Shown in pieces: positions 18,000 to 27,378 of a DNA stretch of 64,000 nt. Position 1 is the stretch's first letter, and every line of letters starts with the position of its first letter. The translations under genes and the position numbers were made by a program. A model generated the notes under the pieces. That model searched no databases and was not told the DNA's origin. It was given only the letters and a program-made list of their open reading frames with translations. Source of the DNA: Actinopolyspora halophila DSM 43834 (GTDB taxonomy: Bacteria; Actinomycetota; Actinomycetes; Mycobacteriales; Pseudonocardiaceae); assembly GCF_000371785.1 (NCBI RefSeq), contig NZ_AQUI01000002.1, forward strand, positions 1,341,275 to 1,405,274. The letters run 5' to 3'.

Positions 18000-19697
18000 G
18001 TGAGGAGGATGGACGTCATCGCCGAGGGCAACACCGCGCGTGGCCGCGGACCGGTGCGACGCTGGCCACTGGCAGGCCAGTTCTTCGCACTGCAGCTGGT
18101 GCTGATCGTGATAGCTCTCGTGGCGAGCGGGCTTTTCTGGTGGCGCAACACCCGAGCCGAACTCGACGAGCAGTACGCGCAGCGCGTGTTGGTGATCGCC
18201 GAGTCGGTGGCCTCGCTGCACACGGTCCGGGAGGCCTTCGACGATCCGCATCCCGAGGACACGATCGCGCCGCTGGCCGAGCGGATACGCCGAGCGACCG
18301 GAGCTTCGTTCATCGTCGTCGCCAACAGGAAGCAGATCCGCTACTCCCACCCGGATCCCGGACGTATCGGCGAGCACCTGTCCACCGACGCCGCACCCGC
18401 GCTGGCGGGTGAGGTGTGGACCGGCGTGCAGACCGGGACCACCGGACGTTCCATGCGGGCGAAAGTGCCGGTGCTCGACGACTCCGGCCGGGTCATCGGG
18501 GTCGTCTCGGTGGGAGTCCCGGTCTCGACCGTCAGCGAGGAAGTGGCCCAGAGCCTGCCCGAGCTGCTCGGAACCGTGCTGACGCTGATGCTGCTCGGCG
18601 GCTTCGGGACCTATCTGGTCTTCCGGAGGATGCGTCGGAAGACCTTCGGCATGGCTTCCGACGAGATCGGGAGGTTGGTCGACCACCGGGTGGCCATGCT
18701 GCACGCGCTCAAGGAAGGAGTGGTGGCGTTCGACTCGGACGGCAGGATCACGCTGGTCAACGACGAGGCACACCGGTTGCTGGGGTTGCCCGCCGACGCG
18801 GAGGGGCGCCGCCTCGACGAGCTGGGACTGCCGGAACGACTGCACGAGGTGCTGGCGGGCGAGGCCGACGGGACGGATCAGATCGTCCTGCGCGCGGGCA
18901 GGGTGCTCGCGCTCAACCGGATGCCGATACGTTCGGACCGCAGCGACGGCGGATCCGTGGTCACGCTGCGGGACCGCACCCAGCTCGACCAGCTCGCGCA
19001 GGAGCTGGACGGTGCGCGCACCACCACGGACGCGCTGCGTGCCCAGGCCCACGAGTTCTCCAACCGCATTCACACGATCTCGGGGTTGTTGGAGCTCGGC
19101 GAGTACGAGGAGGCGCGGACCTTCGTCGCGGAACTCAGCGCCGCCCACGGTCGCTTCACCGAGGAACTCACCACTCGCGTTCGGGACGCGGCGGTCTCGG
19201 CCCTGCTGCTGGCGAAGTCGGCCGCGGCAGGTGAGCGCGGTGCCGAGTTCGTGCTGGACCCGGACACCGATCTCGGCGCGCTGCCCAGCTCCACCGCGCG
19301 CGACGACCTGATCCTCGTCGTCGGCAACCTGATCGACAATGCCCTGGACTCGCTGGACGGGGAAGGTGGCAGGGTGCGTGTGTCACTGCGATCCGCGGAG
19401 GAGGACGGTACGACGGCTACCAGGATCGAGGTCGGGGACTCGGGGGCGGGAATCGCCCCGGACCTGGTGAACGAGGTGTTCCGGGCCGGATTCACCACGA
19501 AAGTGGCCGAACAGGGCGGAACCGGCGGTCTGGGACTGGCGCTGGTGCGTCAGACCTGCCGCAACCGGGGCGGCTGGGTTCGCGCCGACAACGACGGGGG
19601 TGCCGTGTTCACCGCGCTGCTGCCCGCGGTGGAAGAACCCGTCTCGGCGGTGGGTCGCGGGAATTCGGACACGGCGGCATCGGGAGGCCAGCGATGA
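18000..19697 (+). CDS. CitA/DcuS-type sensor histidine kinase
   Basis: 565 aa. Two membrane helices (about residues 26-46 and 188-208) bracket an extracytoplasmic PDC-like sensor domain; a PAS-like cytoplasmic domain (VVAFDSDGRITLVNDEAHRLL) follows, then the H-box AHEFSNRIHTISGLLELG with His351 and an HATPase domain with NLIDNALDSL, GDSGAGI and TGGLGLALV. This H-box is specific to citrate/C4-dicarboxylate sensors. It lies divergent to tctCBA, so it probably senses the imported carboxylate. Start is uncertain: GTG at 18,000 is used, because the ATG at 18,009 abuts GAGGAGG with no spacing. It overlaps the regulator gene by 4 bp. Confidence 0.88.
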   Translation: MRRMDVIAEGNTARGRGPVRRWPLAGQFFALQLVLIVIALVASGLFWWRNTRAELDEQYAQRVLVIAESVASLHTVREAFDDPHPEDTIAPLAERIRRATGASFIVVANRKQIRYSHPDPGRIGEHLSTDAAPALAGEVWTGVQTGTTGRSMRAKVPVLDDSGRVIGVVSVGVPVSTVSEEVAQSLPELLGTVLTLMLLGGFGTYLVFRRMRRKTFGMASDEIGRLVDHRVAMLHALKEGVVAFDSDGRITLVNDEAHRLLGLPADAEGRRLDELGLPERLHEVLAGEADGTDQIVLRAGRVLALNRMPIRSDRSDGGSVVTLRDRTQLDQLAQELDGARTTTDALRAQAHEFSNRIHTISGLLELGEYEEARTFVAELSAAHGRFTEELTTRVRDAAVSALLLAKSAAAGERGAEFVLDPDTDLGALPSSTARDDLILVVGNLIDNALDSLDGEGGRVRVSLRSAEEDGTTATRIEVGDSGAGIAPDLVNEVFRAGFTTKVAEQGGTGGLGLALVRQTCRNRGGWVRADNDGGAVFTALLPAVEEPVSAVGRGNSDTAASGGQR

Positions 19698-20392
19698 TTC
19701 GGGTTCTCGTGGTCGACGACGACGTCCTCGTGGCCAGGAATCACCGCAAGCTCGTCGACAGCCTGGACGGGTTCGAAGCGGTCGGTGTCGCCCACACGGC
19801 CGCGGAGGCGTTGCGGTTGACGGAGGAGCTGCGACCCGAGCTGGTGCTGCTGGACCTGTACCTGCCGGACGACTCCGGGGTGCGGGTACTGCAGAGGCTG
19901 CGTGGCAACGCTCGCGCCGTGGATGTCCTCGTGATCACCGCGGTCAGGGACGTGGAGACGGTGAAGGCCTCCATGCAGGGGGGCGCGGTGCACTACCTGC
20001 TGAAGCCCTTCCCGTTCAGCGAGCTGCGCAATCGACTGAACAACTACGCCGAGGCGCAGCGGAAGCTGGACTCGGTGGTCGAGGCGGAGCAGGACGATGT
20101 GGACCGTGCCTACGGGTTGTTGCGGGCCGGGGAGCGGAAGAGCGTGCCCACCGAGCTGCCCAAGGGGCTCTCACCGGTGACGGCGCGGCTGGTGACCGAA
20201 ACGCTGCGCGCGGCCGACGCCGACCTCTCCGCCGTGGAGGTGGCGCGGCGATCCGGGCTGTCCCGGGTGAGCGCCCGGCGCTATCTCGACCATTTCACCG
20301 CGATCGGCAGGGTGGAGCTGAACCTGCGGTACGGATCCGCGGGCAGGCCCGAACACCGGTACCGGTGGGTCGCGGACGGCCGGACCCGGTAG
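19694..20392 (+). CDS. CitB/DcuR-type response regulator
   Basis: 232 aa. Receiver domain with Asp9-Asp10 acidic pocket, phospho-acceptor Asp54 (LLDLYLPDD) and Lys in YLLKPFPF, followed by a C-terminal winged-helix of the CitB type (VEVARRSGLSRVSARRYLDHF). It should be phosphorylated by the overlapping CitA-like kinase and activate the divergent tct operon, plausibly at the tandem TGTGGRTCACA sites. Confidence 0.88.
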   Translation: MIRVLVVDDDVLVARNHRKLVDSLDGFEAVGVAHTAAEALRLTEELRPELVLLDLYLPDDSGVRVLQRLRGNARAVDVLVITAVRDVETVKASMQGGAVHYLLKPFPFSELRNRLNNYAEAQRKLDSVVEAEQDDVDRAYGLLRAGERKSVPTELPKGLSPVTARLVTETLRAADADLSAVEVARRSGLSRVSARRYLDHFTAIGRVELNLRYGSAGRPEHRYRWVADGRTR

Positions 20393-20707
20393 GAGTTCGT
20401 CGTCCCGGTTCCCGGGCTCCCTGGTCCGGTGAGCTGAACGGGCTCACTATGATGCCGGTAATGCGATACCGCAGAGCGGTCGAACGTGGAGGAGTCGTAT
20501 CCGGCAGCCGCTCCCGGGGAGACGGAGCACGGCGGTCCTGCCGGACCGCGGTCCGTTGCGCACCCGGCCACACCCATCGATCGGATACCGAGGTTGACGA
20601 AGTGGCTGCTCGTCCGCGTCCTCCCGTTTGCCCCCCGGGCTTCGTGCGGTGGGAACCCGGGGGTTCGGATGGTGGCGGCCGGCCGAGTATCCGGAAAGGA
20701 CCCACTG
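20393..20707. other. Intergenic region upstream of the GAF-PP2C phosphatase
   Basis: The frame of the downstream phosphatase stays open back to 20,486, but the extension is compositionally odd (Pro/Arg-rich, no domain) and its start has no ribosome site. I treat this stretch as non-coding and as holding the promoter of the downstream gene. Confidence 0.45.
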
Positions 20708-22018
20708 GTGACCGCTGAGAACGTAACGCACGTTACCCGCACACGCTCGGGGCGGGCAGGGAACAGCGCTGAGGCGGGACGGCTGGCTGCTGTCGAGCAC
20801 TACAGCATCCTGGACACGCCTCCCGAAGGGGCTTTCGACCGCCTGGCCGCGCTGGCGGCGCGGTGGCTGGAAACCCCCTTCGCGACGGTCTCGTTCGTGG
20901 ACGCCGACCGGGTCTGGTTCAAGGCCGTGCACGGCCTGGAGGGAACCACCCAGGTCAGCCATGACCACGGCCTCGCGGCCTCCGCGATCCGGGACGACGA
21001 GCCGTGCGCGATCCGGGACGTCCTGTCCGATCCGCGGACGGGGAACACCCCGTCGGTACCCGATGAGTGCGGTCTCCGTTCCTACGCCGCCGCGCCGATC
21101 ATCACCCCGGAGGGACACCGGCTGGGAACGGTCGACGTGTTCGACACCCGGCCCCGCGAGTTCCACGGCTCCGAGCTGTCCACCCTGGCCGAACTGGCGG
21201 CGGTGGCCATGGACGCGCTGGAGTTACGGTTGTCGACGCTGACGACGCTGCGACACGAACGCCAGCTGCGCAAACAGCTCGAGAGCTTCGCCTCGACGCT
21301 GCAGCGGACGCTGTTACCGCCCTCCCTGCCCGCTGTTCCGGGGTTGCAGTTGTCCTGCCACTACCACACGGCTGATCCCGGTGAGGTGACCGGAGACTTC
21401 TACGACGTGTTCGCGCTCGCCGACGGCCGATGGGCCTTCTTCCTCGGCGACGTCTCGGGACACGGTTCCTCGGCGGCCACGGTGGCCTCGCTCACCCGCT
21501 ACACCCTGCGGACCGCCGCGATGCACAGCGCCGATCCGACCGCCGTGCTCGAAGAGCTGAACACCGTGCTGCTGCACGACCCCAACGTCTCCCACTCGGC
21601 CACGGTGCTCTTCGGCGTTCTCGCGCCAGACTCGGAAGGGGGGTTCGACATCGTCCTCGCCGGTGGCGGGCATCCCCCCGCGCTGTGGTTACGTCCCGAG
21701 GTCGACGGCGGCTCCGGCGTCGAGGAGGTGTGGCCGGAGGGCGGCATGCTGGTCGGAGCACTGCCCGACGCGTCGTTCGCCACCCGCCGGCTGCGGTTAC
21801 GGCCCGGCCAGACACTGCTGCTCTACACCGACGGTCTCACCGAGGCCCGCCCCGGCGGTGAGCTATACGGCGAGGAGCGACTGGCGGAGTTCCTCACCCG
21901 GCACGTCGATGTCGGTGCCACCGCGCTGGTGGGTGAGCTCGACGGTCTGCTCGCGGAGTTCGGCTCCGCGGTCACCGACGACGTGGCGCTGCTGGCGATG
22001 AGCGTGCCCCGCGACTGA
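20708..22018 (+). CDS. GAF-domain PP2C-type serine phosphatase (RsbU/SpoIIE family)
   Basis: 436 aa from the GTG at 20,708, which has GGAAAGGA upstream. An N-terminal GAF domain (about residues 25-175) is followed by a coiled linker (LRHERQLRKQLESFASTLQRTLLPPSLP, broken here only for layout) and a SpoIIE-type PP2C domain with TGDFYDVF, FLGDVSGHG, ILAGGGHPP and LYTDGLTEAR. These metal-dependent phosphatases dephosphorylate anti-sigma-factor antagonists in partner-switching pathways. The neighbouring minus-strand RsbW-like kinase and RsbV-like STAS protein complete such a module. Confidence 0.88.
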   Translation: MTAENVTHVTRTRSGRAGNSAEAGRLAAVEHYSILDTPPEGAFDRLAALAARWLETPFATVSFVDADRVWFKAVHGLEGTTQVSHDHGLAASAIRDDEPCAIRDVLSDPRTGNTPSVPDECGLRSYAAAPIITPEGHRLGTVDVFDTRPREFHGSELSTLAELAAVAMDALELRLSTLTTLRHERQLRKQLESFASTLQRTLLPPSLPAVPGLQLSCHYHTADPGEVTGDFYDVFALADGRWAFFLGDVSGHGSSAATVASLTRYTLRTAAMHSADPTAVLEELNTVLLHDPNVSHSATVLFGVLAPDSEGGFDIVLAGGGHPPALWLRPEVDGGSGVEEVWPEGGMLVGALPDASFATRRLRLRPGQTLLLYTDGLTEARPGGELYGEERLAEFLTRHVDVGATALVGELDGLLAEFGSAVTDDVALLAMSVPRD

Positions 22019-22082
22019 GCCCACGCGGACAGTTCGCGGGTACAGAGTGGATACTCGGCGCGGTGCCGCACGGCGTGGATCC

Positions 22083-22520
22083 TCACGCCTCCGACTCCGG
22101 CGTCCAGTGCATACGTACCGTGGTTCCGCCCTCGCCGGTGGAGACCTCGGCGTGCTCGGCCAGGCTGCGCAGCAGGATCAGTCCGCGCCCGCCGAGGTCC
22201 CGGTGCTCCTCCTGTGCCGGACGCCAGTGCCCGTAGTCGGTGACAGTCACCTCGACCCGTGCGGATTCGTGCAGCAGGCGCGCCTCCAGGTCCAGCACAC
22301 CGCTGTCGTCCGGATAGGCGTGCGCGACCACGTTGGCCAGTGCCTCGTAGCTCGCCAACATCAGCATTTCCACCTGCTCCGCGCCCAAACCGGCCGTTCC
22401 GGCCCATTCGGCGAGCGCGTTGCGCAACGCGGGAAGCCGTTCGGGAGCGGCGGGAAGGTCCCGGTAGCACAGCTCGGAATCGGGTTCACCGCGAGCACAG
22501 GGTGGGCGGGCGGTAATCAT
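22083..22520 (-). CDS. RsbW-like ATP-binding anti-sigma/serine kinase
   Basis: 145 aa HATPase_c_2 domain. The N-box EALANVVAHAY binds Mg-ATP, and the glycine-rich GGRGLILLRSLAEH forms the ATP lid. Such proteins phosphorylate STAS antagonists and bind sigma factors. No sigma factor gene is adjacent, which is usual in actinomycetes where these modules are scattered. Convergent to the PP2C gene and 121 bp downstream of the STAS gene. Confidence 0.85.
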   Translation of the reverse strand: MITARPPCARGEPDSELCYRDLPAAPERLPALRNALAEWAGTAGLGAEQVEMLMLASYEALANVVAHAYPDDSGVLDLEARLLHESARVEVTVTDYGHWRPAQEEHRDLGGRGLILLRSLAEHAEVSTGEGGTTVRMHWTPESEA

Positions 22521-22641
22521 TCGTACTCACTCGGTCCTCGTGCGATTCGGAGGTCGGACTCCCACCCGGGGTACCACACGGGGACATTCTTCTATGCCCG
22601 GCAGCCTCCCTCGTGTGGGTGTGCCGCCGTGGCGATCGTAC

Positions 22642-23034
22642 TCACCGATCCGCGGACAGCGCCTCCTCGCGGGAGGAGTACACGGCGATCTTGCGGTCCA
22701 GGGCGGTGACCCGCAGCGGTCGTGCGGTCGCGCTGTTTCCGGCCACGACGCGCAGGGAGGTGCTTTCCCCGGCCTGCTGGTACGCCGCGACCAGCGCCGA
22801 CAGGCCCGCCGAGGCGAAGAAGTCGACGTGCTCCAGATCGACCACCAGCACCGGGGGACGGTTCTCCTCCAGCGTGGAGGTCAGTTTCTCCTGGACCCGC
22901 GGAGCGGTCACCATGTCGACCTCTCCGGTGATCACCAGCACAGCGGTCCGCCCGTGCCACTGGAGGGACGTGCTTACCTTGTCGGCCCCTTCCACCGACG
23001 CGGAATCGTCTGTATGGGTAGGTGTATCGGACAT
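22642..23034 (-). CDS. STAS-domain anti-sigma-factor antagonist (RsbV-like)
   Basis: 130 aa. The STAS core includes VVDLEHVDFFASAGLSAL, with Ser75 in the phospho-acceptor position. In partner switching, the unphosphorylated form sequesters the RsbW-type kinase and frees its sigma factor, and the RsbU-type phosphatase regenerates it. All three activities occur in the 20.7-23.0 kb interval. Start: ATG at 23,034 (an in-frame GTG at 23,040 is possible). Confidence 0.88.
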   Translation of the reverse strand: MSDTPTHTDDSASVEGADKVSTSLQWHGRTAVLVITGEVDMVTAPRVQEKLTSTLEENRPPVLVVDLEHVDFFASAGLSALVAAYQQAGESTSLRVVAGNSATARPLRVTALDRKIAVYSSREEALSADR

Positions 23035-23230
23035 AGCCACAACACGACCTTCGCATACTAACCATAAGTAGCGAAACAGTAACGATTCCGGCTGCTATAG
23101 GGTAACGCCTTTCCGTTCTTCGGGGACGAAGCGTGTTCAACACGTACGGGACTCGCGGGACTCGCGCACGCGAGGGGGTCACACGGGTGGCCGATGCGGT
23201 GCCGTTCCGGCGTGATCCCCCGGTGGCGTG

Positions 23231-24523
23231 CTACTCCCCCCGAAGCGGTGCCTGCCGCCGGGCGAAAGCAAGCACCCCGGGTGAGGCCGAGTCGCGGACG
23301 AACGTGCAGTCCTCCACACGTTCGGTGGTGCCGAGCTCCACGCGCAGCTCGACTCCAGGAGCTGCACGGTACGGTTTGGCCTCGATCACGCCACCGAGCA
23401 GCCTGCGCAGGCGGGACATCTCCGCGCGGGCCGCGACCGTGTGCTCGGCGTCGCCGTGGAGACAACAGCTCAACGTGGCCGTGCTGACTCCCTCCACCCC
23501 CGCGAGGCGCAGCACCAGCAGGATCTCCGCGTGCCGTTTCCCCAGCGAGCTGCGCCACGGTGTCCCGCGACCGCCGACCTCGATCGCGGGAGTGCTGGTG
23601 GACAGGTCGAGCAGCAGTCGCAGGGCGACCTCCTCGCCGTGGGGCCGCACCAGCCACCCGCCCGCGAGGGGTTCGGCGAAGCACAGCCCCATCCCGGCAA
23701 CGGCCACGGGCCGGTCCGCGCGCGGTACGGCTGTGCGCTGCCCGGCGGTCACCCCCGAACTGTGCGCCACCCAGCCGTGCCCGTCCACGAGCAACCACGG
23801 GCCCCGCGTTCCGGCCAGCCACGGGGCGGCCGCCGTGCGCAGCTGTTCGAGCTCGCGTTGGTGCTCGCGCCACAGACTCAGCTCCGCGAACCGCACCGCG
23901 GTGCCGACGAGCGCGCCGACCGTCGGGTGCAGCTTCAGCGCGGGACCGCTTATGTCGACGACACCGAGCGGTTCGCCCGTTCGCGGATCGTGGATCGGTG
24001 CGGCCGTGCAGTACCAGGGGTGCTGCGGCTGTTCGAAGTGCTCCGCGGAGAACAGCTCCACGGGAGCCGACTCGGCGAGTGCCGTCCCGATGGCGTTGGT
24101 CCCCACCACCGACTCGGCCCAGCGCGTGCCGCTGACGAAACCCAGTTCGTCCGCCCGCCGAGCGACGTCGGCCGCGCCCTCGCGCCACAGGATCACCCCG
24201 TCGTCGTCGGCGACCACGAGCAGGAACCGCGACGCGTCCGCGACCGTCGATATCAGGCCGCGGAGTTCTTCGATGACCGAGCCGAGCGGGGACTCGCGAC
24301 GCAGCAGCTCCACTCGCTCCGCGGGCAGCGGATCGCGCGAGTTGCGGCCCGCGGGGTCCAGTCCGAGGGCGAGCGCTCGGGTCCAGGAGCGGGCGACGAT
24401 CCCACGTGGACGGACCCGCGGAGCGGAACCACCGATGACCGCCTCGTGCGTCTCGGCGAGAAGGCGGGCGTGCGCGTGCAGATCCGTGTTCTGTCCGGTC
24501 GTGCTGAAGTCCTTCACGATCAC
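23231..24523 (-). CDS. GAF-domain transcriptional regulator (AcoR-like N-terminus, no AAA+ domain)
   Basis: About 430 aa from GTG at 24,523 (GTG 24,517 is also possible). An AcoR-like start (ARSWTRALALGLDP) and a GAF domain containing WAESVVGTNAIGTAL and HPWYCTAAPIHDP are followed by a C-terminal DNA-binding-type region (GKRHAEILLVLRLAG and SRLRRLLGG). The AAA+ sigma-54 activation domain of true AcoR is missing, as usual in actinobacteria, which lack sigma-54. It is divergent from a flavin monooxygenase and is very probably its regulator, a recurrent actinomycete arrangement. Confidence 0.75.
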   Translation of the reverse strand: MIVKDFSTTGQNTDLHAHARLLAETHEAVIGGSAPRVRPRGIVARSWTRALALGLDPAGRNSRDPLPAERVELLRRESPLGSVIEELRGLISTVADASRFLLVVADDDGVILWREGAADVARRADELGFVSGTRWAESVVGTNAIGTALAESAPVELFSAEHFEQPQHPWYCTAAPIHDPRTGEPLGVVDISGPALKLHPTVGALVGTAVRFAELSLWREHQRELEQLRTAAAPWLAGTRGPWLLVDGHGWVAHSSGVTAGQRTAVPRADRPVAVAGMGLCFAEPLAGGWLVRPHGEEVALRLLLDLSTSTPAIEVGGRGTPWRSSLGKRHAEILLVLRLAGVEGVSTATLSCCLHGDAEHTVAARAEMSRLRRLLGGVIEAKPYRAAPGVELRVELGTTERVEDCTFVRDSASPGVLAFARRQAPLRGE

Positions 24524-24666
24524 GTTCCCGTGGGCCGAGTCCGGCACGACGATAACCCGGTTCTGTGAAGCAGACCATAGTGGAGGTGCCGTGCAACGCG
24601 ATGCAACTCTTGTGAAGCAGGGCACGCGAAGTTTGTGCTGTGGGTCACGCGAGGAAAGGAGTCGTG
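24524..24666. promoter_or_regulatory. Divergent promoter region of the GAF regulator and the monooxygenase
   Basis: 143 bp shared by two divergent genes. It contains GCAAC twice (around 24,594-24,607) and TGTGGGTCAC (24,639-24,648), which matches 10 of 11 positions of the palindrome found twice upstream of tctC. The ribosome site AAAGGAG at 24,654-24,660 serves the monooxygenase. Confidence 0.4.
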
Positions 24667-26502
24667 ATGACCCGGACCGACCTGCCCGGCCCCGGCGAGA
24701 CCGCCGCACGGGACGACGTGGACCCGCAGCGACGGGTGGACGCGTGGCTCGCGGAATTCGAGTCCGCGCTCGCGGCCCGCGACGTTCGGCGGGCTGCCGA
24801 GATGTTCGCCGTCGACAGCTACTGGCGCGACCTGATCGCGTTCACCTGGAACATCAAAACAGTCGAGGGGCGTGAAGGCGTTTCCGACATGTTGACGGCC
24901 CGGCTCGAGGACACCGCCCCCTCCGGGTTCCGCACCACGGAACCACCGCAGGAGTCGGAGGGGGTCGTGGCCGCCTTCGTCGAGTTCGAAACCGCCCTTG
25001 GTCGCGGTTACGGGCACCTCCGGTTGGCAGCGGAGGGTGCCTGGACGCTGCTGACCACCATGTACGAGCTCAAGGGGTTCGAGGAGGCGAAGGGGAGCCG
25101 ACGTCCGAAAGGGACGGTGCACGGCCCCGGGGCCGGCAGTGCCGGCTGGGGTGAGCGGCGTGCCGAGGAGGAGGCGACGCTCGGCTACACCCATCAGCCG
25201 TACGTGGTCGTCGTGGGCGGTGGCCAGGGCGGGATCACCCTCGGTGCGCGGCTGCGCCAGCTCGGCGTTCCCGCACTGGTCGTGGAACGCAACGCTCGGG
25301 CGGGCGACTCGTGGCGCAACCGCTACAAAACCCTCTGCCTGCACGACCCCGTGTGGTACGACCACCTTCCCTACATTCCGTTCCCGGAGAACTGGCCGGT
25401 GTTCGCCCCGAAGGACAAGATGGGCGACTGGCTCGAGATGTACACGCGGGTGATGGAGGTCCCGTACTGGACGTCCAGCACGTGCACCGCGGCCTCCTAC
25501 GACGAGCGGGCGCAGGAGTGGGTGGTGCACGTCGACCGTGACGGTGAGCAGGTCACCCTGCGCCCGAAGCAGCTGGTGCTCGCCACCGGGGTGTCCGGCA
25601 AGCCCAATTTCCCCGAGTTTCCCGGCCAGGAGCGGTTCACCGGGGAGCAACACCACTCCAGCAGCCATCCCGGACCCGAGGATTACGCCGGTAAGCGTGC
25701 CGTGGTGATCGGTTCCAACAACTCGGCGCACGACATCTGCGGCGCGCTCTGGGAGGTCGGTGCCGACGTCACCATGGTGCAGCGCTCCTCCACCCACGTC
25801 GTCAAATCCGACTCGTTGATGGAGCTCGGGCTCGGTGACCTGTACTCCGAGCGGGCGATCGCAGCGGGGATGACCACCCACAAGGCCGATCTGACGTTCG
25901 CCTCGATGCCCTACCGGATCATGCCCCGGTTCCAGATACCGATCTACCGGGCGATAGCCGAGCGCGACGCCGACTTCTACGAGCGGTTGGAAAGGGCCGG
26001 TTTCCAGCACGACTGGGGCGAGGACGGTTCCGGGCTGTTCATGAAGTACTTGCGCCGGGGGTCCGGCTACTACATCGACGTCGGGGCCGCGGAGCTGGTC
26101 GCCAACGGCGACATCCGCCTCGCCAACGGACAGGTCGGTGAGCTGACCGAGGACGCGGTCGTGCTGGAGGACGGCAGGCGGCTGCCCGCCGATCTGGTGG
26201 TGTACGCGACCGGGTACGGCTCGATGAACGGCTGGGCCGCCGAGCTGATCGGTCAGGAGGTCGCGGACAGGGTGGGCAAGTGCTGGGGGCTCGGCTCCGG
26301 CACGGCCAAGGACCCCGGTCCCTGGGAGGGGGAGGAGCGCAACATGTGGAAACCCACCCACCAGGAGGGACTCTGGTTCCACGGCGGGAACCTGCACCAG
26401 GCGCGGCACTACTCGCTGTACCTGGCGCTGCAGCTCAAGGCCCGCTACGAGGACATCCCGACTCCCGTCTACGGGATGCAGGAGGTGCACCACCTGAGCT
26501 GA
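24667..26502 (+). CDS. NAD(P)/FAD-dependent flavin-containing monooxygenase
   Basis: 611 aa. A SnoaL/NTF2-like N-terminal region (about residues 15-135) precedes a flavin monooxygenase module: VVVVGGGQGGITLGARL is the FAD Rossmann motif, followed by WRNRYKTLCLHDP, then VIGSNNSAHDICGALW as the NADPH Rossmann motif and VYATGYGS near the C-terminus. Such proteins oxygenate heteroatoms or ketones of small molecules; the substrate is unknown. ATG at 24,667 is chosen by AAAGGAG six bases upstream (GTG 24,664 adjoins). Divergent from a GAF regulator, its likely controller. Confidence 0.88.
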   Translation: MTRTDLPGPGETAARDDVDPQRRVDAWLAEFESALAARDVRRAAEMFAVDSYWRDLIAFTWNIKTVEGREGVSDMLTARLEDTAPSGFRTTEPPQESEGVVAAFVEFETALGRGYGHLRLAAEGAWTLLTTMYELKGFEEAKGSRRPKGTVHGPGAGSAGWGERRAEEEATLGYTHQPYVVVVGGGQGGITLGARLRQLGVPALVVERNARAGDSWRNRYKTLCLHDPVWYDHLPYIPFPENWPVFAPKDKMGDWLEMYTRVMEVPYWTSSTCTAASYDERAQEWVVHVDRDGEQVTLRPKQLVLATGVSGKPNFPEFPGQERFTGEQHHSSSHPGPEDYAGKRAVVIGSNNSAHDICGALWEVGADVTMVQRSSTHVVKSDSLMELGLGDLYSERAIAAGMTTHKADLTFASMPYRIMPRFQIPIYRAIAERDADFYERLERAGFQHDWGEDGSGLFMKYLRRGSGYYIDVGAAELVANGDIRLANGQVGELTEDAVVLEDGRRLPADLVVYATGYGSMNGWAAELIGQEVADRVGKCWGLGSGTAKDPGPWEGEERNMWKPTHQEGLWFHGGNLHQARHYSLYLALQLKARYEDIPTPVYGMQEVHHLS

Positions 26503-26532
26503 TCGCCTCGGGAGTCGGTGGCCGGGCTTCGG

Positions 26533-27033
26533 TCAGAACAGTCTGCCCGCCTCCTCGGCGGGCGGTTCCTCCAGGCGCAGCAGGTAACGTTTGCGTTCGA
26601 GGCCGCCTCCGAAACCGGTCAGGCTGCCGTCCGCGCCGAGAACCCGGTGGCAGGGCACGATCACGACTAGCGGATTGCGGCCGGTGGCCGTGCCCACCGC
26701 TCTGGCCAGGCCCGGGTTGCCGAGTTGCTCGGCCAAGCGGCCGTAGCTGCGGGTCTCGCCGTAGCCGATCCCGGTGAGCAGGTTCCACACGCGCTTCTCG
26801 AAGTCGTCGCCGTGGAAGGTAAGCGGGAGGTCGAAGCGGGTGCGCTCGCCCGCGAAGTACTCGTCCAGCTGGCGTCTGGTCTGCCGGAACTCCGTGTCGA
26901 CGCGGGGTCCGAACACAGCCTCGGGGTCCTTGTTCTCGCGGCCTTCGAAGTGCAGCCCGGTCAGGTGGGCCCCTTCGGCCACGGCGGTCAGCTGGCCCAG
27001 CGGCGAATCGATCACCGTGTGCTTGGTGTCCAT
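26533..27033 (-). CDS. ogt: Methylated-DNA--protein-cysteine methyltransferase
   Basis: 166 aa. VIVPCHRVLG contains the acceptor Cys128 of the invariant PCHR motif, preceded by the helix-turn-helix RSYGRLAEQLGNPGLARAVG with the arginine finger. It removes alkyl groups from O6-alkylguanine by suicide transfer. The ATG at 27,033 gives a standard N-terminus (DSPLGQLTAVAE); an upstream extension in frame is not supported. It is the last clearly chromosomal gene before the attachment-site scar. Confidence 0.92.
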   Translation of the reverse strand: MDTKHTVIDSPLGQLTAVAEGAHLTGLHFEGRENKDPEAVFGPRVDTEFRQTRRQLDEYFAGERTRFDLPLTFHGDDFEKRVWNLLTGIGYGETRSYGRLAEQLGNPGLARAVGTATGRNPLVVIVPCHRVLGADGSLTGFGGGLERKRYLLRLEEPPAEEAGRLF

Positions 27034-27378
27034 GGACCGTCCTCGTCGTCGGCAACCGGATGCGCCGTCGCGCGCATCGTATCCACTGCCGTGTACCTGC
27101 TGCGCAGGTGTTGTTCCGGTGGGGTTTCCAGTTCCCCGCGCGACACGGATTCGCGGAAAAGTCCGGGCCTGTTCCGTTCTCGTGGTGGGTGCGGAGTGGT
27201 CGTTACGGAATCCGCCGTCGTCGAGCATGGTCCGTGACGGGGACATGAACCAGCCGGTCGGCGACGTGGCCGCCCGTACCCTGGATGACCTGCAACGGGA
27301 AGACTGAGCAAAAGTGGAGATAAAGTGGGGATGGATCTTGACTTTGATCCGCCCCCACGTCTGTGCCCTGCTGGAAGG
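27034..27378. other. Intergenic region between ogt and the attachment scar
   Basis: 345 bp with no supportable gene. An inverted pair GATGCGC/GCGCATC lies near 27,058-27,078, just upstream of ogt. Nothing else is recognised. Confidence 0.4.

Noticed and set aside
24520..26493. 657-codon minus-strand frame opposite the flavin monooxygenase
   Set aside because: Antisense shadow; the plus-strand protein has clear FAD and NADPH motifs.
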